Below, piece by piece: positions 1 to 7,261 of a stretch of 14,085 nt of DNA; the stretch's first letter is position 1; each line of letters opens with the position of its first letter. The position numbers were made by a program, and so were the translations under genes. Under the pieces are notes generated by a model that was not told the origin of the DNA, made no database searches, and saw only the letters and a program-made list of their open reading frames with translations. The stretch covers positions 1 to 14,085 of the forward strand of contig URKV01000040.1 of NCBI GenBank assembly GCA_900548565.1, written 5' to 3'. This DNA is from an uncultured Collinsella sp. (GTDB lineage Bacteria; Actinomycetota; Coriobacteriia; Coriobacteriales; Coriobacteriaceae).

Positions 1-7
1 ACGAGCC

Positions 8-30
8 GGAGAGCACTTAATGTGCTCTCC
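8..30. repeat. perfect 9-bp inverted repeat in the leader upstream of the serine dehydratase
   Basis: GGAGAGCAC (8-16) and GTGCTCTCC (22-30) are perfect complements separated by TTAAT. No T-run follows, so it is a poor intrinsic terminator for plus-strand transcription. The loop region contains CTTAAT, a weak -10-like hexamer, so an operator or attenuator role is possible but unproven. The rest of the 104-base leader holds a direct repeat CGAGCAGG at 34-41 and 48-55, and then the ribosome binding site. The left edge of the window cuts off anything upstream. Confidence 0.5.
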
Positions 31-104
31 GTGCGAGCAGGACTGTCCGAGCAGGCGACCTTATGCCCCGCCCCTCGGGACGATGGGATAGAAAAGGAGC
101 ACCC

Positions 105-1712
105 ATGGCAGGCAAGCCGCAAACATTAGCTACGACCTCGGCATTCGAGATCTTGGGCCCCGTCATGGTCGGCCCCAGCTCATCGCACACCGCCGGCGCC
201 CTGCGCTGCGCCCAAGTTGCCGCCAGCCTGTTGGAAGGCCGCATCACCAAAGTCACCTTTGGCCTGTGGAACTCCTTCGCCCACACCTACCGCGGCCACG
301 GCACCGACCGTGCGCTCGTCGCGGGCATACTGGGCCTCGACACCGATGACGAGAACATCAAGCAGGCCTTCGACCTCGCACGCGAGCAGGGCCTCGAATA
401 TCACTTTGACATCAAGGGCGACGACGCCTCCATCCACCCCAATACCGTCGACATCGACATGGTCGACGACACGGGCGCCACGGCACAGGTTCGCGGCGAG
501 AGCCTGGGCGGCGGCAAGATGCGCATCAGCCGCATTAACGGCGTCGGCGTCGACATCTCGGGCATGTATTCCACGCTCTTCGTGGCGCACAAGGACGTCC
601 CCGGTGTACTCGCCGCGCTCACCAACCTGCTCGCCTACGCCCACGTAAACATCGCCTTCTGCCGCACCTACCGCACCGAAGTGGGCGGCCAGGCCTACTC
701 CGTCTTTGAGACCGACGGCGCGCCCGACGACACCGTCGTCCCCATGCTGCGCAAGCTCGACAATGTCGATTACGCGACCTTTATCGAGCTCCCCGGTTCT
801 GCCTCGTCGCTCTCTCCCGGCGTCTCGGCCAAGGAAATCTTCGACGACGGCGAGCAGCTGCTCGATGCGTGCGAGGAACTGGGGCTCAGCATCGGCGCCG
901 TCATGGCCGTTCGCGAGGCACGTCTGACCGGCGAGGCCCACGCCGTCGCCGCCATGCGCCGCGTGCTCGACGTCATGCGCGAGGAGACCACGGCCCCCAT
1001 CGCCAATCCGCAACGCTCGCTCGGCGGGCTTATCGGCGGCGAGGCCAAGCTCGTCGAAGCAACCCGCTGCAACGATTTGAGTGCAAGCCTGATGGGCGCC
1101 GTCCAGACCGACGCCGTTGCCCGCGCCATGGCCGTGCTCGAGCGCTCCGCTACCATGGGCGTGATTGTCGCCGCCCCCACGGCAGGTTCCGCGGGTGTTG
1201 TGCCCGGCTGCGTGCTGGCGCTCGCCGATCGCCTGCAGCTCGACGACGAGCAGGTCATGGACGCGCTCTACTGCGCAGCCGCCATCGGCCTCAACCTCAC
1301 CACGAGCGCCTGCGTCGCCGGCGCCGAGGGCGGATGCCAGGCCGAGGTGGGAAGCGCCGCCGCCATGGCGGCCGCCGCGCTGGTGCAGATGCTCGGCGGC
1401 ACGCCCGAGCAGGCGCTTGACGCCAGTTCCATCGCGCTGAGTAACCTGCTGGGCCTCGTTTGTGACCCCGTCGGTGGCCTCGTGGAGGTGCCCTGCCAAA
1501 ACCGCAACGCCATCGGCGTGGCAGCAGCCTTTAGCTCGGCACAACTCGCCCTCGCAGGCATTAAGAGCTTAGTGCCGTTTGACCAGATGGCACATGTCAT
1601 GCTCTCGGTGGGTCACGCGTTGCCGGCCACGCTGCGCGAGACGGCAAAGGGCGGCATCGCGCAGGCTCCGGCCGCACTTTCGGCCTGTGCAAAATGCGGG
1701 GTGTGCGGATAG
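105..1712 (+). CDS. sdaA: L-serine dehydratase (L-serine ammonia-lyase), single-chain, iron-sulfur type
   Basis: This enzyme converts L-serine to pyruvate and ammonia in the cytoplasm using an oxygen-sensitive [4Fe-4S] cluster. The 535-residue protein joins the beta domain (about 10-150, with GPVMVGPSSSHTAGA at 18-32), an ACT-like domain (about 155-228) and the alpha catalytic domain (about 240-520, with PTAGSAGVVPG at 358-368). Cys411, Cys453 and Cys464 have the 42- and 11-residue spacing of the cluster ligands in this family. The tail ends CAKCGVCG (528-535), in line with the C-terminal cysteine that plugs the active site in single-chain enzymes. The ATG at 105 is chosen because AGGAG (95-99) lies 5 bases upstream; an in-frame ATG at 63 adds 14 residues but has no such site. 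A terminator follows, so the gene seems to be transcribed alone. In gut anaerobes this reaction is a route from serine to pyruvate. Confidence 0.95.
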   Translation: MAGKPQTLATTSAFEILGPVMVGPSSSHTAGALRCAQVAASLLEGRITKVTFGLWNSFAHTYRGHGTDRALVAGILGLDTDDENIKQAFDLAREQGLEYHFDIKGDDASIHPNTVDIDMVDDTGATAQVRGESLGGGKMRISRINGVGVDISGMYSTLFVAHKDVPGVLAALTNLLAYAHVNIAFCRTYRTEVGGQAYSVFETDGAPDDTVVPMLRKLDNVDYATFIELPGSASSLSPGVSAKEIFDDGEQLLDACEELGLSIGAVMAVREARLTGEAHAVAAMRRVLDVMREETTAPIANPQRSLGGLIGGEAKLVEATRCNDLSASLMGAVQTDAVARAMAVLERSATMGVIVAAPTAGSAGVVPGCVLALADRLQLDDEQVMDALYCAAAIGLNLTTSACVAGAEGGCQAEVGSAAAMAAAALVQMLGGTPEQALDASSIALSNLLGLVCDPVGGLVEVPCQNRNAIGVAAAFSSAQLALAGIKSLVPFDQMAHVMLSVGHALPATLRETAKGGIAQAPAALSACAKCGVCG

Positions 1713-1730
1713 CGGCAAAGAATAACTCAA

Positions 1731-1757
1731 AGGTGGGACAAATGTCCCACCTCTTTT
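1731..1757 (+). terminator. intrinsic terminator after the serine dehydratase gene
   Basis: AGGTGGGAC (1731-1739) pairs perfectly with GTCCCACCT (1744-1752) around an AAAT loop. It is followed by CTTTTG. It lies 18 bases after the stop codon and before the next promoter, as expected for a rho-independent terminator closing the serine dehydratase unit. Confidence 0.85.
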
Positions 1758-1798
1758 GAATGCCACCGTTTCCGTACCACAAACAGCAGGGCAATCGC

Positions 1799-1804
1799 TA
1801 TAAT
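1799..1804 (+). promoter_or_regulatory. -10 box for the L,D-transpeptidase gene
   Basis: A perfect TATAAT lies between the terminator and the coding region, 58 bases before the chosen start. No good -35 hexamer is visible at 16-18 bases upstream (the sequence there is around TACCACA, 1775-1781). The promoter call therefore rests on the -10 match and its position. Confidence 0.55.
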
Positions 1805-1845
1805 GCAAGCCCAGTAAAAACACGATGAACCGCAAGGCGAAAATC

Positions 1846-1851
1846 GAAGGA
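1846..1851 (+). promoter_or_regulatory. ribosome binding site that decides the L,D-transpeptidase start
   Basis: GAAGGA lies 10 bases before the ATG at 1862 but only 1 base before an in-frame ATG at 1853. The spacing favours 1862, giving an N-terminus of MSQNDRTQ. Confidence 0.6.
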
Positions 1852-1861
1852 TATGCATACG

Positions 1862-3595
1862 ATGTCGCAAAACGATCGAACTCAACTGATTCCCGATCCG
1901 CAGCAGCCGAGCGGGCACACCGGCGGCGTTCAGTCGCCGCGTCCTATCGCGCCGAGCCACGGTCAGCAGCGTGGTGCGGCAAACGCTTCTCAACGCCCGA
2001 ACCAACAGCGACAGCAGCGTCAACAACGTCAGCAGCGCCAGGCAAACGGCAATGCGCCCAAGCAGTCCCCCACGCACGCTCGAGGCGATCGCGGCCCCGC
2101 GCGCAAGCCCGCCGAGAACAATAAGTCGGGCAAAAAGACAACGCTCTTTGTCGTCCTGGGTCTTATCGTCATTGTCTATATCGTAGGCGTCGTAGCGTTT
2201 TCGCAGGTAGCCTACCCCAACACCACCATCGCCGGCGTCGACGTCTCGTTCTCCAACGCTTCGTCTGCCGCCACCAAGGTCAACTCGGCATGGAAGCACT
2301 ATAAGCTCACCGTGACAGGAGATGACTTTAGCTGGACCTATCAGCCCGAGTCCGATGAACCCATCGTCGACGGTGAAGCTGCAGCAAAAGAAATCATCAA
2401 CCACAACGAAGCCTTTATTTGGCCGGTCCGCCTTGTGGAATCCTTAAGCGGCAAGACCAAAACAACTGCTACCTCCAACAAAGTCGATCTTGATCAAGAC
2501 GTCGACCTGTCCATGCTCTCCGATACCTTTGACCAAAAGAAGTTTGAGGAGGACCTGGGCGCTGCTATCGACGAGTTTAACGAGGGCCGTTCGGGCACGT
2601 TCGAGGCCAATAGCTCCTATGACGAGCAGGCCGGCAAGTTTACCGTCGAGAAGGCGCGCTCCAACGAAAAAATCAACCGCGAGCATGTCATTAAGTATGC
2701 CGAGCTCGAGCTTGCCTCGCTGGCCGAGACCGTAGATCTTTCCAAGCTCGGCAACGATGCCTATGAACCGCTCAATGGAACGCTGACCGATGATCAGATT
2801 CAGGCCGCATGCGATGCCGCCAGCAACTTCCTGGGCGTCAACGTGACCCTCAAGCTCAACGGCGAGGATGCCGGAAAGGTCGACGGCAGCTCCGTGTTGC
2901 AGTGGATCAGCTTTGCCGATCCGGCCAACCCCACGCTCGATACGTCGCAGATCAGTAGCTGGGCAGCCGAGCTCGCCAACGGCTTTAATACCGTGGGCTC
3001 CACTCGTTGGTGGACGCGCGCCGATGGCAAGCAGTGCGCCGTCGAAGGCGGCGACTTTGGTTGGTCCATCGACAGCAGCTCGCTCGCCAAGCAGGTCGAG
3101 GACGCCATTAACAACAAGCAGACCGGCGAAATCGAGATCAAGTACTCCCAGAAGGCCGACATCTTTACCGCAAAGGGAGAGCCCGACTGGAAGGCATACA
3201 TCGATGTCGATCTGTCCGAGCAGCACGCGCGCTACTACGACGAGAACGGCAATATCGTGTGGGAGGCCAACTTTATTTCCGGCAAACCGGGCGAAGACGC
3301 CACCCCCGAGGGCGTGTGGCAGATCAACAGCAACGACGGCGGCAGCACCCTGATCGGAGCCAAGGACCCCGAGACCGGTAAGCCCAAATACGAGAGCCCG
3401 GTGAGCTACTGGATGCCGTTCGAGGGCAATATGATCGGCTTCCACGATGCCACCTGGCAAAACGACAAGAGCTTCGATAATGCCGAGTCGTACAAGTGGT
3501 GCGGCAGCCACGGCTGCATCAACCTGCGCCTGGCAGACGCCAAGGCACTGCACGATTGCATCAAAGTCGGCCTGTGCGTGGTTGTCCACTCGTAG
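1862..3595 (+). CDS. membrane-anchored L,D-transpeptidase (YkuD domain, with peptidoglycan-binding region)
   Basis: This is a likely cell-wall enzyme that forms peptidoglycan cross-links or attaches groups to stem peptides outside the membrane. The 577-residue protein has a basic, Gln/Arg/Pro-rich cytoplasmic segment (1-92) with QQR repeats at 48-59. One transmembrane helix follows (about 94-115), then a long extracellular part. That part resembles the PG_binding_4 regions that precede YkuD domains in actinobacterial and firmicute enzymes (about 120-200 and 310-420). The YkuD catalytic domain is at about 446-576. His528 in GFHDA and Cys552 in SHGCINLR are the expected catalytic residues, so it should be active. 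The ATG at 1862 is supported by GAAGGA 10 bases upstream. The gene has its own -10 box and stands between a terminator and a second promoter, so it is probably monocistronic. The exact cross-link made cannot be told from sequence. Confidence 0.9.
   Translation: MSQNDRTQLIPDPQQPSGHTGGVQSPRPIAPSHGQQRGAANASQRPNQQRQQRQQRQQRQANGNAPKQSPTHARGDRGPARKPAENNKSGKKTTLFVVLGLIVIVYIVGVVAFSQVAYPNTTIAGVDVSFSNASSAATKVNSAWKHYKLTVTGDDFSWTYQPESDEPIVDGEAAAKEIINHNEAFIWPVRLVESLSGKTKTTATSNKVDLDQDVDLSMLSDTFDQKKFEEDLGAAIDEFNEGRSGTFEANSSYDEQAGKFTVEKARSNEKINREHVIKYAELELASLAETVDLSKLGNDAYEPLNGTLTDDQIQAACDAASNFLGVNVTLKLNGEDAGKVDGSSVLQWISFADPANPTLDTSQISSWAAELANGFNTVGSTRWWTRADGKQCAVEGGDFGWSIDSSSLAKQVEDAINNKQTGEIEIKYSQKADIFTAKGEPDWKAYIDVDLSEQHARYYDENGNIVWEANFISGKPGEDATPEGVWQINSNDGGSTLIGAKDPETGKPKYESPVSYWMPFEGNMIGFHDATWQNDKSFDNAESYKWCGSHGCINLRLADAKALHDCIKVGLCVVVHS
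2003..2038 (+). repeat. in-frame 9-base repeat encoding four QQR units
   Basis: Four consecutive nine-base units (CAACAGCGA, CAGCAGCGT, CAACAACGT, CAGCAGCGC) encode QQR four times in the cytoplasmic tail of the L,D-transpeptidase. Third positions differ between units. The protein repeat therefore appears to be kept while the DNA drifts, although replication slippage could still change its length. Confidence 0.8.
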
Positions 3596-3664
3596 TGCAA
3601 CGCGCGCATTCCTACAATGTGGAACCGCTGCGACCAATCTAACAGTTCCGAAAGAAACCGTCCT

Positions 3665-3692
3665 ATGCGCCCGCCCCAACCGGTGGGCGCAT
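3665..3692. promoter_or_regulatory. inverted repeat abutting the exporter -10 box (candidate operator or terminator)
   Basis: ATGCGCCC (3665-3672) and GGGCGCAT (3685-3692) are perfect 8-base complements around a 12-base spacer. The right arm's last base is the first base of the TATAAT at 3692-3697, and the spacer covers where a -35 box would lie. That suits a repressor or regulator binding site. It could instead be a weak terminator for the upstream gene, but no T-run follows (the sequence is ATAATTAT). Confidence 0.5.
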
Positions 3693-3697
3693 ATAAT
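3692..3697 (+). promoter_or_regulatory. -10 box for the exporter operon
   Basis: A perfect TATAAT lies 31 bases before the adaptor start codon. No recognisable -35 hexamer occurs 16-19 bases upstream, where the sequence is the GC-rich inverted repeat. Such a promoter could depend on an activator. Confidence 0.55.
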
Positions 3698-3727
3698 TAT
3701 CGAGGTTCTTTCTATAAAGGAGACGCT

Positions 3728-5164
3728 ATGCCGAATGTCCCCACCATCACCCCGGGCCCGGATGATACCGAGAACACGCCCGAAGGTGCCACCGAAACGA
3801 TTCCTCTGATTACAGACGTACATGCCGATAAGCAGAACGGACGCACGAACGATACGGCCGAGATTTCCGATGAAGAGGCATATGCCAAGCTCAAGGCAAA
3901 ACGTGCCGAACGTCGACGCAAAAAGCTGATTCGACGCGGTATTGCCGCCGGCGTCGTAGGTGCCATCGCGCTCATTGCCGTTATCGTAACCCTGGTTATC
4001 AATGCGCAGCCACAGGGAGCTAGCGGGCCTGTGACCGACATGGTGGCCGAGGGCACGTTTACCACAACGGTCGAGGCGAAAGGCCAGCTCAAACCCATTT
4101 CGTCCTCAGTGGTCTCCCCTTCTGTCGACGGTACGGTCGATTCGATCAACGTGCAGGCAGGCCAATCCGTCAACGAGGGCGACGTGCTTATGACCATTAA
4201 AAACGACGAGCTCGATCGCAACGTTGCCGAGGCGCAGCGTGCAGTTGCAGCTGCTCAGGAAGACCTCGCCAACGCGCAGAAAGCCGCAGCCGCCTCGCAG
4301 GCCACCCCAACGACGGACGTCGAGGGAGCTTCCGCAGCGGCTGGTGTCTCCGCCGCATCAGCGGACACGAACGCCGTATCGACCGCGCAGCGCAGCCTCG
4401 CATCGGCCCAGGCAAACCTCGATCAGGCGAACGCCAAGGCAGCAAGCCGTACGGTCACGGCCCCGAGCTCGGGTAGCATCGTGGAGCTCAACGCCAAGGT
4501 GGGCGCCACGGTAACAGGTGGCATGATCATGGGCGAAAGCGATACGAGCGGCGGCAAGCAGTGCATGCAAATCGCCGACCTATCCAAGATGAAATTGACC
4601 GTGCAAGTGGGCGAAAAGGACATCGCCAAGATCGCCGTTGGGCAGAGCGCCAACGTCACGTATCCCGCGTTTCCCGATATCGTGAGCCAGGGCACCGTCA
4701 CGGCTATCGCGTCGGTGGCAAACTCCGACGCCGCCAACGGTGGCGGCGGCAGCGTAACCTTTAACGTCGACATTCTCATCGAGGCGCCCGACGCGCGCCT
4801 GAAGCCGGGCATGACGGCCGAGGTATCGGTGGTGACCGAGCGGCTCGACGACGTAGTGATGGTTCCGACGATGGCGCTCATGACCGAAGACGGCGAACAC
4901 TATTACGTCAACGTGGCGACTGATGAAGAGGGCAAGCAAACCCGTCGCGTGAAGGTGACCGTCGTGACGCAAAACGACAACGAAGCCGTAGTCGGCAAGA
5001 CACAGGTCAAGCGCGACGACCAGGGCAACGAGATCAACCCCAACGTGCCGGTTACCAAGCTGCGCGATGGCGACACCCTCGTCATGGACACCGGAGCTGA
5101 CGCAACAGCTGACGGCGGCCACAACGCGGATTCGGGCAGTATGTCTGCCGACGAGGGCATGTAA
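3728..5164 (+). CDS. membrane-fusion (HlyD/MacA-type) periplasmic-adaptor-like subunit of an ABC exporter
   Basis: This 478-residue adaptor should work with the ATPase and permease encoded next to it. It has a hydrophilic N-terminal segment (1-70, ending ERRRKKLIRR), one transmembrane helix (about 71-93), and an outer part built like RND/MacA adaptors. A lipoyl-like half-motif lies at about 113-140 (GTVDSINVQAGQSVNEGDVL). Two Ala/Gln-rich coiled-coil helices follow (about 141-170 and 198-229) with a low-complexity Thr/Ala/Ser linker between them. The second lipoyl half begins with RTVTAPSSGSIVELNAKVG, and beta-barrel and membrane-proximal domains run to about 460. A Gly/Ser/Asp tail ends the protein. 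AAGGAG (3717-3722) is 5 bases before the ATG, which fixes the start; an upstream in-frame ATG at 3617 would overlap the promoter. The stop overlaps the ATPase start by one base (TAATG). The substrate is unknown. Confidence 0.88.
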   Translation: MPNVPTITPGPDDTENTPEGATETIPLITDVHADKQNGRTNDTAEISDEEAYAKLKAKRAERRRKKLIRRGIAAGVVGAIALIAVIVTLVINAQPQGASGPVTDMVAEGTFTTTVEAKGQLKPISSSVVSPSVDGTVDSINVQAGQSVNEGDVLMTIKNDELDRNVAEAQRAVAAAQEDLANAQKAAAASQATPTTDVEGASAAAGVSAASADTNAVSTAQRSLASAQANLDQANAKAASRTVTAPSSGSIVELNAKVGATVTGGMIMGESDTSGGKQCMQIADLSKMKLTVQVGEKDIAKIAVGQSANVTYPAFPDIVSQGTVTAIASVANSDAANGGGGSVTFNVDILIEAPDARLKPGMTAEVSVVTERLDDVVMVPTMALMTEDGEHYYVNVATDEEGKQTRRVKVTVVTQNDNEAVVGKTQVKRDDQGNEINPNVPVTKLRDGDTLVMDTGADATADGGHNADSGSMSADEGM

Positions 5165-5937
5165 TGCGTCCCGTTATCGACATCCGCAACGTGCACCGCA
5201 TCTTTGAGAGCGAGGCAGGTTGCGCCCACATCCTGCACAACGTGAGCCTGGCGGTAGATCCCGGCGAGTTCGTCGCCATTACCGGCCCCTCGGGCTCGGG
5301 CAAATCAACGCTCATGAACATCCTAGGCTGCCTGGATAAGCCAACGGCAGGCGACTACTACCTGCAAGGGCTCAACGTGGCCGAGCTCGATGATGACGAG
5401 CTCACCGAAGTTCGCGCCCTGAGCATTGGCTTTGTCTTTCAGAGTTTCAACCTGCTGCCGCGCCTGTCGGTTATCGAAAACGTCATGCTGCCGCTGGCCT
5501 ACACCAATGTGCCCCGTAGCCAGCGCGAAATGCGCGCCGTGCACGCGCTGCAGGCCGTCACGCTGCCGGTCGACCACTGGGACCACCGCATATCCGAGCT
5601 CTCGGGCGGCCAGATGCAGCGTGTCGCCATCGCACGCGCCCTCGTCAATGACCCGCCCATCATTCTGGCCGACGAGCCGACGGGAAACCTTGACTCCGCC
5701 ACCGGAGCGCTTGTAATGGAGACCTTCCATAGACTTCAGGAGCGCGGCAAAACCATCGTTCTTATCACACACGACCCCGGCATCGCCGCCGAAGCCGACC
5801 GTGCCGTGACCATCCGCGACGGTCGCATTCACGACGGCGCGTATATTCCACATGCACCGCGGACCCTGCGCAGCGCCGTAGATAGCCTGCCCATGATTTC
5901 CGCCTCCGCTAACCCGCCGAAAGGAGTGATGGGATGA
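5164..5937 (+). CDS. ABC transporter ATP-binding protein, MacB/LolD family
   Basis: This cytoplasmic ATPase powers the exporter. The 257-residue protein carries every expected motif: Walker A GPSGSGKST (41-49), Q-loop Gln93, signature LSGGQ (146-150), Walker B IILADE (166-171) followed by PTGNLD, and H-loop His203. IENVMLPL and EPTGNLDSATG are typical of the MacB/LolD/FtsE-like subfamily that pairs with four-helix permeases. The C-terminal ~45 residues (GAYIPHAPRTLRSAVD onward) extend past the usual domain and look unstructured. The ATG shares one base with the adaptor stop. The downstream permease starts 4 bases before this stop (ATGA), so all three are probably translationally coupled. Substrates of this subfamily range from macrolides and peptides to lipoproteins, and the sequence does not decide between them. 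Confidence 0.95.
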   Translation: MRPVIDIRNVHRIFESEAGCAHILHNVSLAVDPGEFVAITGPSGSGKSTLMNILGCLDKPTAGDYYLQGLNVAELDDDELTEVRALSIGFVFQSFNLLPRLSVIENVMLPLAYTNVPRSQREMRAVHALQAVTLPVDHWDHRISELSGGQMQRVAIARALVNDPPIILADEPTGNLDSATGALVMETFHRLQERGKTIVLITHDPGIAAEADRAVTIRDGRIHDGAYIPHAPRTLRSAVDSLPMISASANPPKGVMG

Positions 5938-7148
5938 GCGCCCGCGATCTCATCCAGGAAGCCCTTCACTCGCTCGAGGCCAACAAGGGGCGCAGCCTGC
6001 TCACCATCCTGGGCATTGTCATCGGCATCGCCTCGGTTATCGCCATGACTTCGCTCATCGGCGGCATCCAAAACAGCCTGGTCAACAGCCTGGGCCTCAA
6101 TGCGGCACGCATGGTGCAAATCTATTCGTCGCAAGAACTCACCGAGTCGGACATCGAGAAGCTTCAAAAACTGGTGCCGCAGATAGAGCAGATCGGCATT
6201 GTCGACAGCGCGTATACCGAGTATAAGACCGGCGATAAAAGCTATACCGTCATGGCACAGGGTGTCGATAGCGACATGCTCGACGCCGTGGGGGCCAGCA
6301 AGCTCGTTGCGGGGCGCACCTATTCCCAGGCCGAGTCCCAATCAGGCTCGCGCGTGGCGCTCATCAGCCGCAACGGCGCCGATCAGCTTTACGGCAACGA
6401 ACAGGATGCGCTGGGGAAAACCATCAAGGTGTCCAACGGCGAGGTGCAGATTGTAGGCGTGATTGATGGCGGCAGCGACTCCATGGGCTCGCTCACGCTG
6501 TATATGCCACGCGAAACTATCTCCGGACTGTTTGGCGACGAGAATCCTTCATTCCCCAGCGTGACGGCACTTGCCGCCGAGGGCACGGACATGGATGAGC
6601 TCTGCAAAACCATCGAGTCCAAGGTGCGCGCGATGAAGGGCATCGAGGAGGAGGACGAGTACGACAGTGTATCGGCAACCTCCATGAAAAGCGCTATCGA
6701 TGCACTCAACTCCTTTATGGGCGCATTCTCGCTCATCATGGGTGCTGTCGCCAGCATCTCGCTGCTTGTCGGCGGTATCGGCATTATGAATATGATGCTC
6801 ACCAACGTATCTGAACGCATCCGCGAGATCGGCATCCGCCGTGCTCTGGGCGCCAGTCGTCGCGATATCACCGCGCAGTTTTTGGCCGAGTCTTCGGCAT
6901 TGTGCATCACCGGCGGTCTGCTGGGTGTCCTGATTGGCTATCTGCTGGCCTGGGGACTCACGTTCTTTGCCGCAAGCTCGGGCATCATGAGCGAGTTTGG
7001 AGCCACCGGGACGATCACGCCAAGCTTCTCCATTACGACAGTGTTGATCGCGTTTGCCGTATCGGTCGGCATCGGCGTAATCTTTGGCTTCTACCCCGCT
7101 CGCCGCGCGGCAAAGCTCGACCCCGTCGAGTGCCTACGCTACCAGTAA
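5934..7148 (+). CDS. ABC transporter permease, FtsX/MacB type
   Basis: This 404-residue membrane subunit follows the MacB plan. The first transmembrane helix is near the N-terminus (about 20-43, after EANKGRSLLTILGIVIG). A large extracytoplasmic MacB-type core domain (about 45-255) follows, and then three helices in the FtsX domain (about 260-287, 321-345 and 367-389). The conserved cytoplasmic loop SERIREIGIRRALGASRRDI (about 293-312) and the C-terminal FYPARRAAKLDPVECLRYQ (386-404) are hallmarks of the family. AAGGAG (5921-5926) lies 7 bases before the ATG, which overlaps the ATPase stop by 4 bases. It is the last gene of the operon, and transcription runs toward the hairpin at 7161-7229. 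MacB partners with TolC in Gram-negative cells. No outer-membrane partner is encoded here, as expected in a monoderm. Confidence 0.95.
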   Translation: MSARDLIQEALHSLEANKGRSLLTILGIVIGIASVIAMTSLIGGIQNSLVNSLGLNAARMVQIYSSQELTESDIEKLQKLVPQIEQIGIVDSAYTEYKTGDKSYTVMAQGVDSDMLDAVGASKLVAGRTYSQAESQSGSRVALISRNGADQLYGNEQDALGKTIKVSNGEVQIVGVIDGGSDSMGSLTLYMPRETISGLFGDENPSFPSVTALAAEGTDMDELCKTIESKVRAMKGIEEEDEYDSVSATSMKSAIDALNSFMGAFSLIMGAVASISLLVGGIGIMNMMLTNVSERIREIGIRRALGASRRDITAQFLAESSALCITGGLLGVLIGYLLAWGLTFFAASSGIMSEFGATGTITPSFSITTVLIAFAVSVGIGVIFGFYPARRAAKLDPVECLRYQ

Positions 7149-7160
7149 GCCAACACCAAC

Positions 7161-7229
7161 AAGTTGCGGTGAATTAGGGACTGAATATGCTATCTAGCAG
7201 CAAAAACAGACACTATTTCACCGCAACTT
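7161..7229. repeat. symmetric hairpin element between the convergent operons
   Basis: AAGTTGCGGTGAA (7161-7173) and TTCACCGCAACTT (7217-7229) are perfect 13-base complements. Inside them, TAGGGACTG (7175-7183) and CAGACACTA (7207-7215) pair imperfectly. At the centre TGCTA (7188-7192) pairs with TAGCA (7195-7199). The whole can fold into one long stem with an apical hairpin in either strand. It sits just after the permease stop and near the cobK stop, so it may act as a bidirectional terminator or processing structure, although T-runs are lacking. It could also be a dispersed palindromic repeat; one window cannot show copy number. Confidence 0.65.
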
Positions 7230-7240
7230 ATTGAAGGGCC

Positions 7241-7261
7241 CTAGGCGCGGCGAGCGCCTAG
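7241..7261 (-). terminator. GC-rich hairpin at the end of cobK (weak terminator candidate)
   Basis: CTAGGCGC (7241-7248) and GCGCCTAG (7254-7261) are perfect 8-base complements with a GGCGA loop. The cobK stop codon lies in the right arm. Reading the minus strand, the downstream sequence is GGGCCCTTCAATAAG, which has no T-run. This may be a weak terminator that works together with the larger hairpin beyond it. Confidence 0.4.

Noticed and set aside
31..104. Possible tRNA fragment (TGTCCGAGCAGG resembles a D-arm)
   Set aside because: No acceptor, anticodon or T-arm can be fitted around it.
180..1544. Long open frame (454 codons) antisense to the serine dehydratase
   Set aside because: It mirrors the codon periodicity of a GC-rich gene. 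It gives a Gly/Ala/His-rich sequence with no recognisable domain, and the opposite strand has a complete enzyme.
2003..2038. CRISPR-like tandem repeats
   Set aside because: Units are 9 bases, contiguous and in frame, with no spacers. They encode QQR in a protein tail.
3596..3727. Possible riboswitch before the exporter operon
   Set aside because: Only one simple inverted repeat is visible, placed at the promoter rather than in the short transcribed leader. No known aptamer pattern is seen.
2444..3823. Long open frame (459 codons) antisense to the L,D-transpeptidase and the following promoter
   Set aside because: It covers a fully motif-supported gene and crosses its promoter region, and it has no family signature.
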